Below, one piece after another: positions 44,241 to 54,639 of a stretch of 64,000 nucleotides of DNA. Source of the stretch: Bathynomus jamesi (Eukaryota; Arthropoda; Malacostraca; Isopoda; Cirolanidae). The stretch spans positions 309,501 through 373,500 of the forward strand of contig JAJOZX010000196.1 of the NCBI GenBank assembly GCA_023014485.1, in the 5' to 3' direction. Under the pieces are notes generated by a model, which made no database searches, was not told the DNA's origin, and saw nothing but the letters and a program-made list of their open reading frames with translations. The position numbers and the translations under genes were made by a program. Position 1 is the stretch's first letter. Each line of letters begins with the position of its first letter.

Positions 44241-44935
44241 CTTTACTTTGTTGTCCACAGTGGCGTAAATAACGGTCATTCTGAGTGTTTTTCTTCCATT
44301 GCTCGTCGGAAACTTTGTTCGCAAAAGCATGGTTCGCAAGACTACTGAATTTTTAAAGTATTTTTATGTTTACGAGTCTGTCCCATCAGTATGCTTCAAA
44401 TGAATGCACAGGGGTGCGGAGAGTCGGAAGATGAAGTCAATGAAGAGTCCTGCTTACAGGTTTAGTGTTATGATATGAGAAGCAATATGGGATACTGAAA
44501 AGACGGACTTGACATCCGTTGAGAGACCTAAATTCCAGGAAATATGTATCCATACTTAAGAACAATTTCCTTCCATTGCTTCATCAAGAAACACTCCTGT
44601 TTAACAAATATATGTTCCAAGAGGACTGTGCAACCTGCCACACCTCAAAATACACCACTCAGTGAAAAACTAAACAAAAAGAGTTAGAAGCTCTTCCTTG
44701 GGCTCCTAGAGGCCTAGAATTACTGTAAATTCTACTGAGCACTTCTGGCATCATCTTGATCACCAATTACAGAAAACAAGACCTTCTCCCACATCTGTTT
44801 CAAATCGAAAGGAAATATTGATTGGAACTTTGGCAAATTCGTCATTCAAAATCTAATCGCGTCAGTGTCCAAAGGTGGCCAAGCCCTTCATGAAGCGCAT
44901 GGAAAGTCTACATGGTGCTGATTGCACGTATTTTC
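44240..44935 (+). pseudogene. Tc1-like transposase remnant
   Basis: F-Q-E-D-C-A-T-C-H-T-S near 44617-44650 is the block holding the second catalytic Asp. Frames then give E-H-F-W-H-H-L-D-H-Q-L near 44735-44770, the position after the catalytic Glu, and a late S-V-S-K-G-G-Q-A-L-H-E-A near 44870-44905. Stops and shifts throughout; the N-terminal half is not identifiable. Confidence 0.6.
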
Positions 44936-45069
44936 TTATTTACCACATCTTTATACTGTAAGTATATATATATAATTATATATTAAAGGTAAAACTATAT
45001 GTCTTGTCTTGGTCCTATGCTTAACACATCAGTAAAAAATGGAATAAAACAATTTGAAGAAAAGTTTTT

Positions 45070-45128
45070 CATATATATATATATATATATATACACTGGT
45101 GTGTGTGTGGTGTGTGTGTGTGTGTATA
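45070..45128. repeat. (AT)n then (GT)n
   Basis: Compound microsatellite. Confidence 0.9.
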
Positions 45129-46600
45129 TAATACTTACATTAATATCCTAACCTTTAATATTAAGAAAAATTCCCAGTCATTTTGAATTATCAGACAGAG
45201 ATACGATTCTCATCAGGGGCTGACATCCTTGAGGATCACTTTGGAATTGCAATTAAGGGCTAAATTAACCCTTCAGGTCATTCGTTTATCATTATCCTTG
45301 AGTCAAATCTGAGGTCATCATTTATTAAGTAGCAAAAGGAATGATAAAGAAGAAATCGTTTCTCCACAGAACGATTAGTTCATTAACTGCTCCTCGTTTA
45401 ATTGGATTCTGGGAGTGAAGAAATAGCAGGAAGAGCAACCGGGAAGGGAACGAAACGAGGGTAAATGAGAAGTGGATAACAAAAAAATTACGAAAGGGGA
45501 AGAGAAGAGAGAGAGGGGAAAAGTGTTTCAAACAATTGCGAAGAAAGATGAAAGGTGTAATTTTTTTATTTATTTTTTTTTAATTAAGAATAATGTAAAT
45601 AATGGAATGAAATTAATCAGATAATAATTACCATATTTTTCGGACCATAAGACGCACCACTTTTTATTCCTAAAAAAAAGTCGCTTAAAATTGTTTGGCG
45701 TCTTATGGTCCGAAAGTCTTAAAGTTCGCTAGTGACGTTACCAGTAGGAAGAGAATTGGTGACCTTGACCAGTGTGTGTGACCAATTCCGGTCACATATA
45801 ACAGGCCACGAAAAGGAGGGTTGTGGAATTGAAGACGCAACTCCTTAGCTTCGTCCAATTTTATAAATTATATCATCGACTCTGACTGATTCTTCCAATC
45901 ATGAAAAACTCAACGAGATAAAACGGTTTCTTAAATATTATTAAACAAAGGAAAAAGGCTAATATTATTCCACTTAGAGAATTTGAACAACGGAATATCC
46001 CGTTTTATACATTAAAAATACTAAAGTTTTTGGCATACTCATGAAATTTTTACGATCGAAATGTTTCAGGTCTTCTTGTGGAGTATGAAAAGGTTCTCTC
46101 CTTTCTCCCACTGAAGAATTAATTGATTCCTTTAATGAGGTCAGGGTACACAGAAAAAGAAAAATGCAGACTAGAATCAAACCGAAACATACGTATGTTT
46201 GGGTACATAACTTATAATTATAATATTTACAAATATAAATACTTCCACCTATCGATGACGTCACCACTCGACCACGTGATTTTTTCCAGCTGCGTGCACC
46301 CATACTACACACAAACTAAACTTTCTTAATTTAGGTAAAGTAATTTCTCTTTGAGGGTGCATTCTGGGGAAGTTTTTCTTTCTTTTGGGTATCAAAGCGT
46401 CTTTTCAGATGATAGAATAACTTCTTTTAATGATACATAACTTTCTTTTTGTAAGGGATATGATATCCAAAACTTCTTTTCGAGTGAACTGAGACACTAG
46501 AAGATAATATTTCTATTTTTTTTATGTGTGTACTGACATTTTAAATGTGATAAATAAGTTGAAGGTTGTCAGGGTCATCTTTAATATTATATCATCTCAA
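45129..46600. other. Mostly unassigned; contains a small palindromic element
   Basis: Apart from 45637-45715, no feature is supported. Minus-strand frame 45974-46312 and plus-strand frame 46123-46329 overlap but match nothing known. Confidence 0.4.
45637..45715. mobile_element. Palindromic mini-element, CGGACCATAAGACGC ends
   Basis: TTTTTCGGACCATAAGACGC pairs with GCGTCTTATGGTCCGAAAG in inverted orientation around a T/A-rich centre. Text of this kind recurs as a MITE in many animals (recollection, not checked). Confidence 0.75.
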
Positions 46601-46614
46601 CTTTTGGTTATTAC

Positions 46615-47110
46615 AGGTGTTAGGATCATCTGGAGAAGGAAAGTAGCTGAAGCTTATCACCTTTACTGCATATATAGCTACAACTGTAAAACACGGAGAT
46701 GAAAGCATCATAGTGTGTTGGGGGTTACATGTCAGCTGCAATAGTGGAGACTCTGCTTTGGGGTGCGAGCAGAGTGAACTTTCAGAACTTGTGGTTTGCT
46801 CATTGTATCAGTTGCTCGGAGACACTAGTTTCGAAGCCTTCTGCGGAAATATTATATCCTAAGCTCAGAAGTGATATTCCAATAAGATAATGTTTCATGC
46901 CATACTCCACGGGCTACCATGAAGTGATTTGAATATCTATAGCAGCTTAGGCAAAAGAGTAAAGAAACACAAAGCTCACAAATGTTTTACATTTGAAACT
47001 AATTGAAGAATGAAAATGGGATACGATTAGCGGTGATTCTCGTAAGCGACTTGTCAATAGTGTGTCCAGAAGGGTCTTACCAGTGATTAATTAAGGCTAA
47101 TGGAAGCTGT
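46615..47110 (+). pseudogene. Tc1-like transposase remnant
   Basis: I-W-R-R-K-V-A-E-A-Y near 46625, V-K-H-G-like codons and a G-G-S-x-M-x-W-G-like block near 46690-46730, then D-T-I-S-G-D-S-R-K-R-L-V-N-S-V-S-R-R-V-L-P near 47020-47090. These are respectively the region after the first catalytic Asp, the W-G block, and the S-M-P-R-R-V C-terminal helix of Tc1 transposases. Heavily decayed. Confidence 0.6.
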
Positions 47111-47189
47111 ACTGAGTAATGAATTATGTTTCCATTTGCACAATTAAATCCTATAATGTAATTAATATTATCCTCTTTTTAACTTTGGG

Positions 47190-47385
47190 GCTACGTCGTA
47201 GCCAATGTCGTAACACCGCTTCCCGTTGATCAGCGAAGTTAAGCGACATTGGGTCTGGATAGTAGTTGGACGGGAGACCGTTCTCCGCGTCCAGATTATG
47301 TAGCGACCAGTGGTTCGGATCCCACGTAAAGCTGTAGGTCCCCTCCATCATATGACCTTAGATGTTGCGAAGGTAGTTAAACAAA
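47190..47385 (+). repeat. 5S-rRNA-derived SINE, copy 2
   Basis: 47203-47320 follows 5S rRNA: GCCAATGTCGTAACACCGCT, GATCAGCGAAGTTAAGCGAC, TTGGGTCTGG, AGTAGTTGGACGGGAGACCG. Then AGTGGTTCGGATCCCACGTA and AGCTGTAGGTCCCC, shared with the dimeric SINE. The 3' part ATGACCTTAGATGTTGCGAA corresponds to copy 1's ATGACCTTTACGAACGAGGT. Confidence 0.85.
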
Positions 47386-47516
47386 CCCAATAATTATTAT
47401 TCTTACCTTTGACATTTACTTTATGTGAACAATTATTTATATATGTGTATATATATATAAATATATATCCTATGACCCCAAGCAGTTTTCATTAGCTAGT
47501 ATTATCATAGCCTATA

Positions 47517-47623
47517 CCAGTGCCAGTAGCTCAGTGGGTAAACAAAGTGAAGATACAGAGGTCGGGGATTCGAATTCGGATGATGTTAGTAAATAATAAT
47601 CCAGGTGTTGGCGCATTGGGCAG
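47517..47623 (+). repeat. tRNA-like SINE, 5' part, split by a transposon
   Basis: A-box-like GTAGCTCAGTGGGTAAAC and B-box-like GGGGATTCGAATTCGG at tRNA spacing, then the SINE body up to TTGGGCAG. The rest (CATTAGTCGAGCATGAACCC and an (ATT)n tail to about 50990) lies on the other side of the 47624-50913 element. Confidence 0.7.
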
Positions 47624-47966
47624 TAGGGCATATCATTATTTTCCGAGTCTGAATTTCACTATGGCTAATATATATTTTATGTAAAATTTAATTCTAAAAG
47701 GGGTTTCTTTCCTGCAATTTTCCAAAAATCGCATTATCATGTTCAAAATTGCGGTTTTCTGTTCTATGTTGAAATCCCGAATATTCAATTGAAAACAACC
47801 TTATATTTTTAACTCTTTGTCGTAATTTGTTGCCATTTAGACACATTAACTTTGCTTAACTCTTACACAGGTTTAATACATACATACATAAGAAAAAAAA
47901 TCTACTCCATTTGAATCTTTGTAACCATTTGGAAACAGAAGGCGAAGTTCAACATTCTCTCAATAG

Positions 47967-49477
47967 ATGGCTCTGAGCAATTACGCCAGTTATAATTGTG
48001 AAGTAGAAGTGAGTGGACGCCATTTTTTCGGTAAGGCCGGTCATCTTTCTAAAGACAAGGCTTACTTGGCCATAGATGGCATGAAAGTCTGGAGGGCCAA
48101 GGAGGAAGTAATGGCCTCATCAGTTGAAGCTCTCACGCAGAGGTCAGAGGAGAAGATCTCTGGGATATTCTTTGATGGCAAGCAGGATAGGAACACAAAG
48201 GTGTTGAAATATGACGAAGTGACAGGGAGATTTCATCCTGGCAAAGTGATCGAGGAGCATTACACTATCACGTGGGAGCCTCAAGGAAAGTACCTCTTCC
48301 ATTTCACTCCCGATGAACCTGAGGAAGGAGAAAAGCCTGCTCATAAGATCGCTCAGGGCCTGCATGAGTGGCTTCTGGATCACGGAGCTGATGAGAGCCT
48401 TGTAATGATTGGAAGAGACTCTACCAACACCAACACGGGGTGGTTTGGAGGCGCCATAGCCCTATTGGAGAAGATGCTGGGTCGCAAGTGCCACTGGATG
48501 ATCTGTCAGCTCCATGTGAACGAGCTCCCCCTGAGGCACTTAATCATCAAGCTGGATGGCCCTGTAACTCCCTGGTTAGGCTTCAGTGGGCCTATTGGAA
48601 GACTTGAGAAAATGAATGAACTTGAGGTCAACTTCAACTTCAAACCAGTGGAAGGAACTGAAAATATCATAGAGCTGCCAGTAGAGATAGTCAAATCTCT
48701 CTCCACAGACCAGCACAACTGCTATCTTCTGATCAGAGCCATCAAGTCTGGAAGTCTCAGTCCACAGTTGGCTGGTTTCAAGTGCGGACCTCTGAACCAA
48801 TCCAGGTGGCTCACTACTGCACAGCCATCTTGCTGTTGTGGATGAGGGAGCACGGACTGAAGGGGGAGGTGTTGAGGAGGCTCGAGGTCCTCGTGAAGTT
48901 CTGCCTTAACTTCTACTTCAAAATGTACTACGACATCAAAGTGAAGCACCACCTCAAATTTGGTCCTGCACACGTTTTTCAAGCCTGAGGCTGCTGAAGA
49001 ACCAGACTACCGAGGTCAGGAACATCATCTCTGCTGCAGTGATAAGAGGAGCTTACCACGCACATCCTGAGAACATCCTGGCTTCATTCCTGTGCAGTGA
49101 GGATAAGCATCAGAGAGCTTTTGCTGTGAGCCAGATAGAGAAGATCAGAGAAGGAAGCGACTTTGGTGATACGACAGTGCGGCCCCATAAAAATCCCAAA
49201 GTCAATCTGCAAGCCACTTCACCTGAGGATCTCATCTACTGGAATCCGAGAATATTTACGAGCCTATTTTCACCTGCAAGATGACCTTGACTGAGTTCGA
49301 GGATCTCAGGAAAACTCCACTCAAAGTGGACGCTTTCTCTGTTCATAGTCCTGCGAGAGAGCTGTACAGGAAGTCTCAACTGCTTCCCAAGCTGTGTACA
49401 GTCACGAGAGGAGAGATGGGTGGGTGAGAGCCAGGATAGACCATCGAGAAATGCTCCCAGTGTTCAGATCGAAGTAG
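47967..49477 (+). pseudogene. Putative hAT-like transposase, family of unknown function
   Basis: About 500 codons, broken by frameshifts near 48815, 48980, 49250 and 49350. The start at 47967 (M-A-L-S-N-Y) is the first ATG in frame. The first 293 codons hold I-G-R-D-S-T-N-T-N-T-G (residues about 148-158), C-Q-L-H-V-N-E-L-P-L-R-H (about 180-191) and, near residue 279, Q-S-R-W-L-T-T-A. An acidic residue near N, then C-x-x-H, then R-W is the order of landmarks in hAT RNase-H-like cores. Downstream frames give H-P-E-N-I-L-A-S-F-L near 49058, E-F-E-D-L near 49290 and R-R-D-G-W-V-R-A-R-I near 49415, ending F-R-S-K stop at 49477. I have seen similar full-length proteins in arthropods and cnidarians, annotated without function. 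The transposase role is inferred from position between TIRs. Confidence 0.7.
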
Positions 49478-49577
49478 GACATACATAAGAGCTTTTCAGG
49501 TTCAAGTGGCTGATGAAGAGGCTGAAGCCATCGTTAATGCTCATAAGAGCTGAAAGTCCTCATAATATCATAATATA

Positions 49578-50449
49578 GGGTGTCTCAATATACATGCAAC
49601 CCATGTCACTGCTAATAATTCTGCCAATATTAAGGAGGAAAAAAATTTTTGCGTCACTACTTATTTGGAGACGAAATCATTCAAAACTGTGCAAGCGAAA
49701 TTTCGCAGGAAGTTCAACTTCAACAATTATCCCCAGAAAAGCCAAATTTATCGTTGGGCACACAATTTCAAGCCACAGGATCAGTAAACAATCTCAACAA
49801 GAAAGCAGAAACACACAGATCTGGCAGGAAGGTGACTGCAAGATCTCCTGACAATGTGAATGCGGTGAGAGATTCTGTCGGAAGGAGTCGAAAAAGTCAA
49901 TCCGAAGACGTTGCCAAGATCTGGGTCTTTCACGTGCGTCAGTGCAAAGAATCTTGATCAAGGATCTTCAGCTGTACCCATACAGGATCCAGATCAAGCA
50001 TAAACTCACACCAGCTGACATGGCAAAACGTGTTGTGTTGTGATGTGCCGGTGGTTCGAGAACAAGATCGAAGAGGATCCTGACTTTCTTGATGATGTTT
50101 GGTTCAGCGACGAAGCACACTTCTTGCTCAGTGGGTATGTCAATAGCAAGAACAATGTGTTCTGGGGCACACAAGCCCCAGACGAGGTGCTTCAGAGGCC
50201 CTTGCACTCTGTGCAGGGTGTCAGGGTGATTGACAACTTCGATCGTCGGCTTCAAGTGTGCCTGCAGCGCAACGGCGGTCATTTGGAACATGTGCTAATA
50301 AATGTATCCTTTGATCTAGAGACCTCAAATCTTCAGTTTTTAATTGTTATCATATCAGCTTCCAGGAAATGTAATCTTTTTTGGAGTTTATTTTCTGAGT
50401 AATAAATTATTATCATGTCAATGGGTTCCATCTATTTTGAGACACCCGG
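49578..50449 (+). mobile_element. Nested mariner-like element, internally deleted (872 bp)
   Basis: GGGTGTCTCAATATACATGC and the inverse of CCATCTATTTTGAGACACCC mark the ends, with TA at 49576-49577 and 50450-50451. Inside: transposase linker S-G-R-K-V near 49820, D-D-V-W-F-S-D-E-A-H-F (first catalytic Asp, 50089-50120), then a jump near 50215 to a C-terminal N-G-G-H-L-E-H-V-L (50273-50299). The second and third catalytic blocks are deleted. N-terminal frames are shifted. It inserted into the hAT-like element and is younger. Confidence 0.88.
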
Positions 50450-50913
50450 TATAAGATCTTATGAGGCCACGCTTTTCAGGGATCCAGGAAGAACAGGCGT
50501 GTAAACCTACACGTGGAGGTGGCAAGTCTCCCGCTACTCGATCAGAGTAGGGCTGGTGAGCCGCGCCTATTCTTTGAAGAAAAACTTAAAATTCTTAAGT
50601 TTTACGTGAAATCTAAACATTTTTTCAGCACCCAGAGGTGTTGAAACACGCAAGAAAGCAAGGATGAGGTCAGAAAAGCAGCTTTTAGACTAAATCATAT
50701 GCAGAACAGCTGCGCGCTTTGGTTTGGATGCCCTGAGGCTGCGTTAGACAGCCTTCAAATCAGAAAATCGCGATTTTGACCACGAAAATGAGATTTTTCG
50801 GAAAAGTTGCAAATAATAAACCCATCTTAGAATTAATTTTTACATAGGAATACATATTAGCCACTTTGTTTTTCCAAAATTTCAACCCTGAACCCAGAGT
50901 ATGATATGCCCTA

Positions 50914-50990
50914 TTGGGCAGCATTAGTCGAGCATGAACCCTCTGCCATTTTCTGACCCTTCTTGTCTGGTTATTATTATTATTATTATA
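50914..50990 (+). repeat. 3' part of the split tRNA-like SINE
   Basis: Starts with the duplicated TTGGGCAG, continues CATTAGTCGAGCATGAACCC and ends in (TTA)n. Confidence 0.65.
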
Positions 50991-51189
50991 AACACCATAT
51001 TACTTTTCTATTCTCATTCCTTCTTCAGTATTCATCAGAGCCTATTTGATCAAATGATTTACATATAAATACTTTACCTTACTAAGGTAGTAGGCCTATA
51101 GATAATATATGGACAACTGTTCAATATATGGCCATTACTGGACCAAATATAGGGCCTACCAAACCTATTTTGGTCTTTTATATATATAT

Positions 51190-52247
51190 TTACTTACTTA
51201 CTTTTGTTGAGTTTGAACAACGGTTCAGGATCGACCTGCGGTCGACCCCTCTGCAGCATCCCGCCTCATTTGCGGGACTTGGTGAAGGAGGGAACTGCTC
51301 CCTGATCTCCTCCTGCCCTCGTAGCCAGCCACGCACGGCTGGTCAGGGACTTTGCACAAGAATCTGTCCAGCTGGTTCTTGGAGTAATTCAGGTCGGTGT
51401 GCTGGAGATTCCTCACCTCTTTTGGAAGGACATTGAAAAGCTTTAGACCCCGTATTCTGAGGGTATATTCCATCCTCGTTTTCATGGCCCCTTGTCCCAC
51501 CGCAGCTGGGACCGTACAAAATCTGCCTCTTCTCTCATTCCAGTTTGTTTCTATTTCATTTCTGAGGTTAGGGACAGAGCCCTCAAGTATTTTCCATATA
51601 TATATTATTGTGTACCGCTCACGCCTTCTTTCAAGAGAGTAGAGTTCCAGGGATTGTAGTCGAGACCAGTGGGCTTCACCTTCCGTTTCCTCTATCTTAG
51701 ACATAAAAGTCCTTTGTATAGCGTCAATGCTCACAATGTCTCTTTTTCTGTGTGGGCTTGTGAGTACTGAGCAATACTCAATTATTGGTAGGACTAGACT
51801 CTTCCATAATTTAGGCATGATGTTTGCTTTTCTGCTGCGGAAGCTCCTCCAGATGATTCCCATTATTTTTCTAGCCGTTGTGATTTTGATTTTATAGTGC
51901 TCTCTGAATTCTGCATCCGACGACATTATTACTCCAAGATCCCTGACTTGTGAATTTGGTGTTACGTTTGGCTTGCGGAGTTTTGTACCCTTTTCTCTGT
52001 AGCGCTTTGTTATTACCATATCTTAGAAGTTAGAATTTTTCTTCGTTGAACTTCATATTGTTGTCTTCTGCCCACTGGAATAATGTTTCAATGTCGTTTT
52101 GTAATTTTCTTATGTCATCTTCGTTCAGTATTTCCTTACATATCTTTGTGTCATCTACGAAGCATGATACAATACTGTCCTTAATATCTGCAATCATTAT
52201 TATGAACAGCAAGGGAGCTAATACTGTCCCTTGTGGGACAGAGCTCA
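51190..52247 (-). pseudogene. LINE RT 3' half (family of 39820-42838)
   Basis: Minus frames 52247-52030 and 52019-51225, separated by a stop, give S-S-V-P-Q-G-T-V-L-A-P-L-L-F near 52245-52200, F-V-D-D-T-K-I near 52160-52140 (YADD with V), the thumb W-A-E-D-N-N-M-K-F-N, then P-I-I-E-Y-C-S-V-L-T-S-P and a C-terminal R-N-L-x-x-T-D-L-N-Y-S-K-N-Q-L-D-R-F-L-C-K-V-P-D-Q-P. The 264-codon C-terminal frame is open, longer than the plus-strand relative. Truncated 5' at the (AT)n at 52250. YVDD/FVDD forms occur in RTs, so the residue is not necessarily inactivating. Confidence 0.85.

Positions 52248-52311
<64 letters not shown>
52248..52311. repeat. (AT)n microsatellite, about 64 bp
   Basis: Junction between the LINE and the reverse SINE fragment. 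Confidence 0.95.
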
Positions 52312-52318
<7 letters not shown>

Positions 52319-52385
52319 AATCTTTCAGAGGTTCCGCGCGATGTTTCCTCATTTCACGAAGGTCAAGCTTGTCGCCCCTCCTCTC
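52312..52385 (-). repeat. Short SINE-like repeat, copy 3
   Basis: Reverse copy of 3951-4026: GAGGGGCGACAAGCTTGACC, TTCGTGAAATGAGGAA and a diverged AAAGATTGAAAGG, with the (TA)n tail at 52311 and below. Confidence 0.75.
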
Positions 52386-52740
52386 GAGTTGGCCTGGTGA
52401 AATAGTGAGTTGGTTTCTTGTACTCTCCACTTCACATAGCCAGGTACGCCCAGCTCATCGGGGATTGTTCTGAGCCAGGCTTGTAGAAACTATGCTGCTG
52501 CTGGAGAGCCATTCTTAGCGAGGATCTTATCAATGATACTGCAATTATCATATTAAGAACTTATTCTCTGAAGAATATTAGACACTAAGAATAGGACTTC
52601 ATAATGAGATCAAGAACTCTATCAAGATTGAAGAAATTAGAGAACGTCCGTTTCAATAAAGTTATTAATATGACTTATAAGGGGAAGCATTCCAAATCCA
52701 TTGCAAAGCTTTCGAGAACTGTGAAGATGGTTTACACTAT
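52386..52740. other. Unassigned spacer
   Basis: No feature recognised. Confidence 0.4.
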
Positions 52741-53158
52741 ATTAATTTAAAGGTTGGAATACTATTAATTTAAAGGTTGAATATTATTAATTTAAAGGTT
52801 GGAATACTATTAATTTAAAGGTTGGAATACTATTAATTTAAAGGTTGGAATACTATTAATTTAAAGGTTGGAATACTATTAGTTTAAAGGTTGGAATACT
52901 ATTAATTTAAAGGTTGGAATACTATTGATTTGAAGGTTGGAATACTATTAATTTAAAGGTTGGAATACTATTAGTTTAAAGGTTGGAATACTATTAATTT
53001 GAAGGTTGGAATACTATTAATTTAAAGGTTGGAATACTATTAATTTAAAGGTTGGAATACTATTATTTTAAAGGTTGGAATACTATTGATTTGAAGGTTG
53101 GAATACTATTAATTTAAAGGTGGGAATACTATTAATTTAAAGGTTGGAATACTATTAA
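52741..53158. repeat. 24-bp minisatellite, about 17 units
   Basis: Unit ATTAATTTAAAGGTTGGAAT plus ACTA. Variants (TTAGTTTAAAGG, TTGATTTGAAGG, GGTGGG) recur in several units, showing copy-and-spread within the array. Confidence 0.95.
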
Positions 53159-53305
53159 CTATAAAAGTTAAATTAATTTGTATTTTTGCTTATATATTTA
53201 GTCTCCGCCAAGTTTCCGGCTCTGCTTATTGATTATTTATTATCATTACTAACATTACACTGAAATAAACTAAAAATATTTCTCGTTCATCACGAAGGAA
53301 AAGAA

Positions 53306-53522
53306 AATATTAGGATCACCTGAAGATCAGGGCCCCCAGCCTTCTTTAGTTAGCCTTACAAGGCTAACTAACGAAAATATCACGACTTAACCTAACCAAT
53401 CGTCAAGGGCGTACAGTTGACCTAACGATTGGTTAGGTTAAGTCGTGATATTTTCGTTAGTTAGCCTTATAAGCCTAACTAACGAAGGCTGGGGGCCCTG
53501 ATCTTCAGGTGATTCAAATATT
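53306..53522. mobile_element. Fold-back element with palindromic core, copy 2
   Basis: A 217-bp near-perfect palindrome. The outer arms ATCACCTGAAGATCAGGGCC and inverse, then TTAGTTAGCCTTA, then AACGAAAATATCACGACTTA facing its inverse. The centre is about CAAGGGCGTACAGTTGACCT. Confidence 0.9.
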
Positions 53523-53695
53523 ATTGTAGAAAGTTGATAAGTACCTTCTCAAACCTTGAATAACTAATGTAAATTACTAAAAATTGAAACTACCAAAAAA
53601 TCAACAAAATTTCATACCCACGAAGCACACTCGGAGTATTTCCGTTTCCATTATTTTAGCTATTCTGATTACCCATTTTTAATTAATTTTTTTTT

Positions 53696-54203
53696 CGATA
53701 CCCATTTTGAACGAAATTTTGTTTCGATACCCATTTTGAGTGAATTTTTGTTTCGATACCCATTTTGAACGAATTTTTGTTTCGATACCCATTTTTAACG
53801 AATTTTTGTTTCGATACCCATTTTTAACGAATTTTTGTTTCGATACCCATTTTTAACGAAATTTTGTTTCGATACCCATTTTTAACGAAATCTGTTTTCG
53901 ATACCCATTTTGAATGAATTTTTGTTTCGATACCCATTTTTAACGAATTTTTGTTTCGATACCCATTTTTAACGAATTTTTGTTTCGATACCCATTTTTA
54001 ACGAAATCTGTTTTCGATACCCATTTTGAATGAATTTTTGTTTCGATACCCATTTTGAACGAATTTTTGTTTCGATACCCATTTTTAACGAATTTTGTTT
54101 CGATACCCATTTTTAACGAAATTTTGTTTCGATACCCATTTTTAACGAAATCTCGTTTCGATACCCATTTTTTAACGAAATTTTGTTTCGATACCCATTT
54201 TTA
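53696..54203. repeat. 29-bp minisatellite, about 17 units
   Basis: Unit CGATACCCATTTTTAACGAA plus TTTTTGTTT. A longer higher-order block with TGAATGAATTTTTG and AACGAAATCTG variants occurs twice (about 53880 and 54000). Confidence 0.95.
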
Positions 54204-54414
54204 CTTCCTTTGATTTCCAATTGATAAAACTCCCAAGATTCCCAAATTGGAGAAAAACTGGAAAGGAAGGCAATTAGCGCTCCTAATTAACTTCTTTCTA
54301 TGACTTAAAATGGAAAAGTGAGTCGCATTTCATTTTTTATTTTTTGGCTTCCAATTAGAGTTAGTTTTATTTTTTAATCAATTTCCAAATTCTAAACTGT
54401 CAAATTATCTTTCA

Positions 54415-54445
<31 letters not shown>

Positions 54446-54578
54446 AGAGAGAGAGAGAGAGAGTTACAAGGAGTTACAAGGACAAGAGGAAGCCTCAAAG
54501 ACCTTTCGGTCCACTCTGGGAGGTTCCTGTTATTAAAAGTTTATTTTTCTTTCAACTATCCTAGCAGTAGTAGAAAAC

Positions 54579-54638
<60 letters not shown>
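54446..54638 (-). repeat. 3'-end fragment of the CR1-type LINE, with (GA)n
   Basis: GAGTTACAAGGAGTTACAAG at 54462 and AAAGTTTATTTTTCTTTCAA, CTATCCTAGCAGTAGTAGAA at 54536-54580 match 60098-60237, the 3' end of the minus-strand CR1 region. (GA)n lies on both sides (54446-54464, 54582-54638). Confidence 0.8.
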
Positions 54639-54639
54639 C

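Larger units (their letters stand above)
47624..50913 (+). mobile_element. hAT-like DNA transposon coding for an uncharacterised protein family
   Basis: 3290 bp. The outermost 13 bp are perfect inverted repeats (TAGGGCATATCAT / ATGATATGCCCTA) and imperfect inverted similarity extends about 140-150 bp (e.g. GGCTAATAT, TTAATTCTAA, GCGATTTTCTG-type text on both arms). TTGGGCAG is repeated exactly at 47616-47623 and 50914-50921. An 8-bp duplication with T at position 2 and A at 7, plus TAGGG-type ends, point to the hAT superfamily or a close relative. It carries the ORF at 47967-49477 and a nested mariner at 49578-50449. Confidence 0.92.

Noticed and set aside
47151..47351. 66-codon minus-strand frame over the second 5S-like SINE
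   Set aside because: It runs antisense across 5S-derived sequence; a chance frame seen wherever this repeat occurs.
53696..54203. CRISPR array
   Set aside because: Units are contiguous with no spacers and the DNA is eukaryotic.
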